From positions 1 through 7,438 of the forward strand of contig DCAZ01000019.1 of NCBI GenBank assembly GCA_002313925.1: a DNA stretch of 7,438 nt, read 5' to 3'. This stretch comes from Gemmatimonadales bacterium UBA1120. Its GTDB lineage: Bacteria > Gemmatimonadota > Gemmatimonadetes > Longimicrobiales > Gaopeijiaceae. Below, piece by piece: positions 6,994 through 7,438 of the stretch; positions within the stretch are counted from its first letter, which is position 1, and every line of letters begins with the position of its first letter. The notes under the pieces were generated by a model. The model made no database searches. It was not told where the DNA came from and saw only the letters and a list, made by a program, of their open reading frames with translations. The translations under genes were made by a program, and so were the position numbers.

Positions 6994-7430
6994 AGCGCAG
7001 ATCCCCTCTCAATCCAAGTGTCAAAACCCTCCATCAACTCCTCAAACTTTTGTCCCGAGCCAGAGATCTCAACCTCCCGTGCTTCTCCAGGTGTTTCCTT
7101 AGTTCGGTTGACGACACCCAGCATCACCGCAGGAAATCGCTCAGGAAGAGCCTCTCCTTCCTGCGTAAACCAAGTTTCGATACTCACGCCGGCTCCCGAA
7201 TGCTCAGCTGTATACGCTACAGTAACCATAGATCTTCGCTGCTGCCCCTCAAGGAAGGTACTCACTGCAACTAACCCCTGCTCCCGCCTCGCTCGTCGTA
7301 CTGGTGGAAATAGCCACAGTCTGTCAATCAACTCTGAACCAAAGTGGTCACGCACACGAATCAAGACTCTGGGCAAGGCTTCCGGTACACCAGGATCGCG
7401 AGAGGATTCAATTGCTTGTGCGCCCGTCAT
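6990..7430 (-). CDS. Protein of unknown function, first visible gene of the Fur-agmatinase cluster
   Basis: I do not recognise this 146-residue protein. It has no signal peptide, no membrane segment and no cysteine, so it is probably cytoplasmic. The sequence alternates charged and hydrophobic residues in a way that suggests a mixed alpha/beta or beta-meander fold. A short helix-like start (about 18-37) leads to a distinctive RLWLFPPVRRARRE segment (37-50). Likely strands follow around GLVAVSTF, SMVTVAYT and GVSIETWF, and the end is acidic and possibly helical (about 127-141). The ATG at 7428-7430 has only eight bases before the window edge, which are open in frame, so an upstream start cannot be excluded. 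Its TGA overlaps the TTG of the Fur-family gene, and that gene's ribosome-binding site lies within this coding region, which makes a real, coupled gene likely. The function is unknown; an expression or metal link is suggested only by position. Confidence 0.78.
   Translation of the reverse strand: MTGAQAIESSRDPGVPEALPRVLIRVRDHFGSELIDRLWLFPPVRRARREQGLVAVSTFLEGQQRRSMVTVAYTAEHSGAGVSIETWFTQEGEALPERFPAVMLGVVNRTKETPGEAREVEISGSGQKFEELMEGFDTWIERGSAL
7003..7010 (-). promoter_or_regulatory. Ribosome-binding site of the Fur-family gene
   Basis: The minus strand reads GAGAGGGG here, nine bases before the TTG at 6993. The site lies inside the 3' end of the upstream coding region. It decides the unusual TTG start of the Fur-family gene over the TTG two codons later, which would be fifteen bases away. 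Confidence 0.65.
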
Positions 7431-7438
7431 GTATCTTC

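Noticed and set aside
1..7438. Search for mobile elements, CRISPR repeats, tRNA or rRNA genes, attachment sites and riboswitches.
   Set aside because: No repeated units, transposase motifs, cloverleaf-like sequence or long leader region were seen; almost all of the window is taken by ordinary coding sequence.

Overview
The window reads as an ordinary chromosomal stretch from a free-living, probably Gram-negative bacterium. Base composition is near half G+C and the intergenic gaps are short. Three of the six visible start codons are not ATG (one GTG, two TTG). A periplasm-oriented gene set (gamma-glutamyltransferase, CcdA-type thiol-redox membrane protein, cardiolipin-synthase-like enzyme) favours a two-membrane or at least periplasm-bearing cell. 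I cannot fix the phylum from sequence alone. A Gemmatimonadota-like lineage is only an impression.

Layout. Bases 1-3036 carry two plus-strand genes: the 3' two-thirds of a gamma-glutamyltransferase gene (ggt, cut by the left edge), then after 48 bases a complete half-size ABC exporter. A 130-base convergent junction (3037-3166) holds two weak hairpins and no gene. From 3167 to 7430 all five genes are on the minus strand. In transcription order they are an unrecognised 146-residue protein, a Fur-family zinc-containing repressor, an agmatinase (SpeB-type ureohydrolase), a two-HKD phospholipase D/cardiolipin-synthase-like protein, and a CcdA-like membrane protein. The first two overlap by four bases (TTGA), the third starts 13 bases after the second, and the last two are 15 bases apart with the ribosome-binding site of ccdA lying over the upstream stop codon. 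The only larger gap in this run is 73 bases (5432-5504), so there may be one five-gene transcript or two units (unknown-Fur-agmatinase and PLD-CcdA).

How the genes may fit together. Gamma-glutamyltransferase degrades glutathione and other gamma-glutamyl compounds outside the cytoplasm. The ABC exporter moves an unknown substrate outward and looks like the degenerate-site half of a heterodimer. The minus-strand run joins a metal- or redox-sensing repressor to a manganese-type enzyme making putrescine, and then to membrane-lipid and periplasmic-thiol functions. A common envelope/redox theme is possible but is inference.

I see no mobile element, CRISPR array, tRNA, rRNA, phage gene or defence island. 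The points most worth a second look are the orphan degenerate ABC half-transporter, the tightly coupled unknown-Fur-agmatinase operon, and the PLD enzyme with a C-terminal rather than N-terminal membrane anchor.
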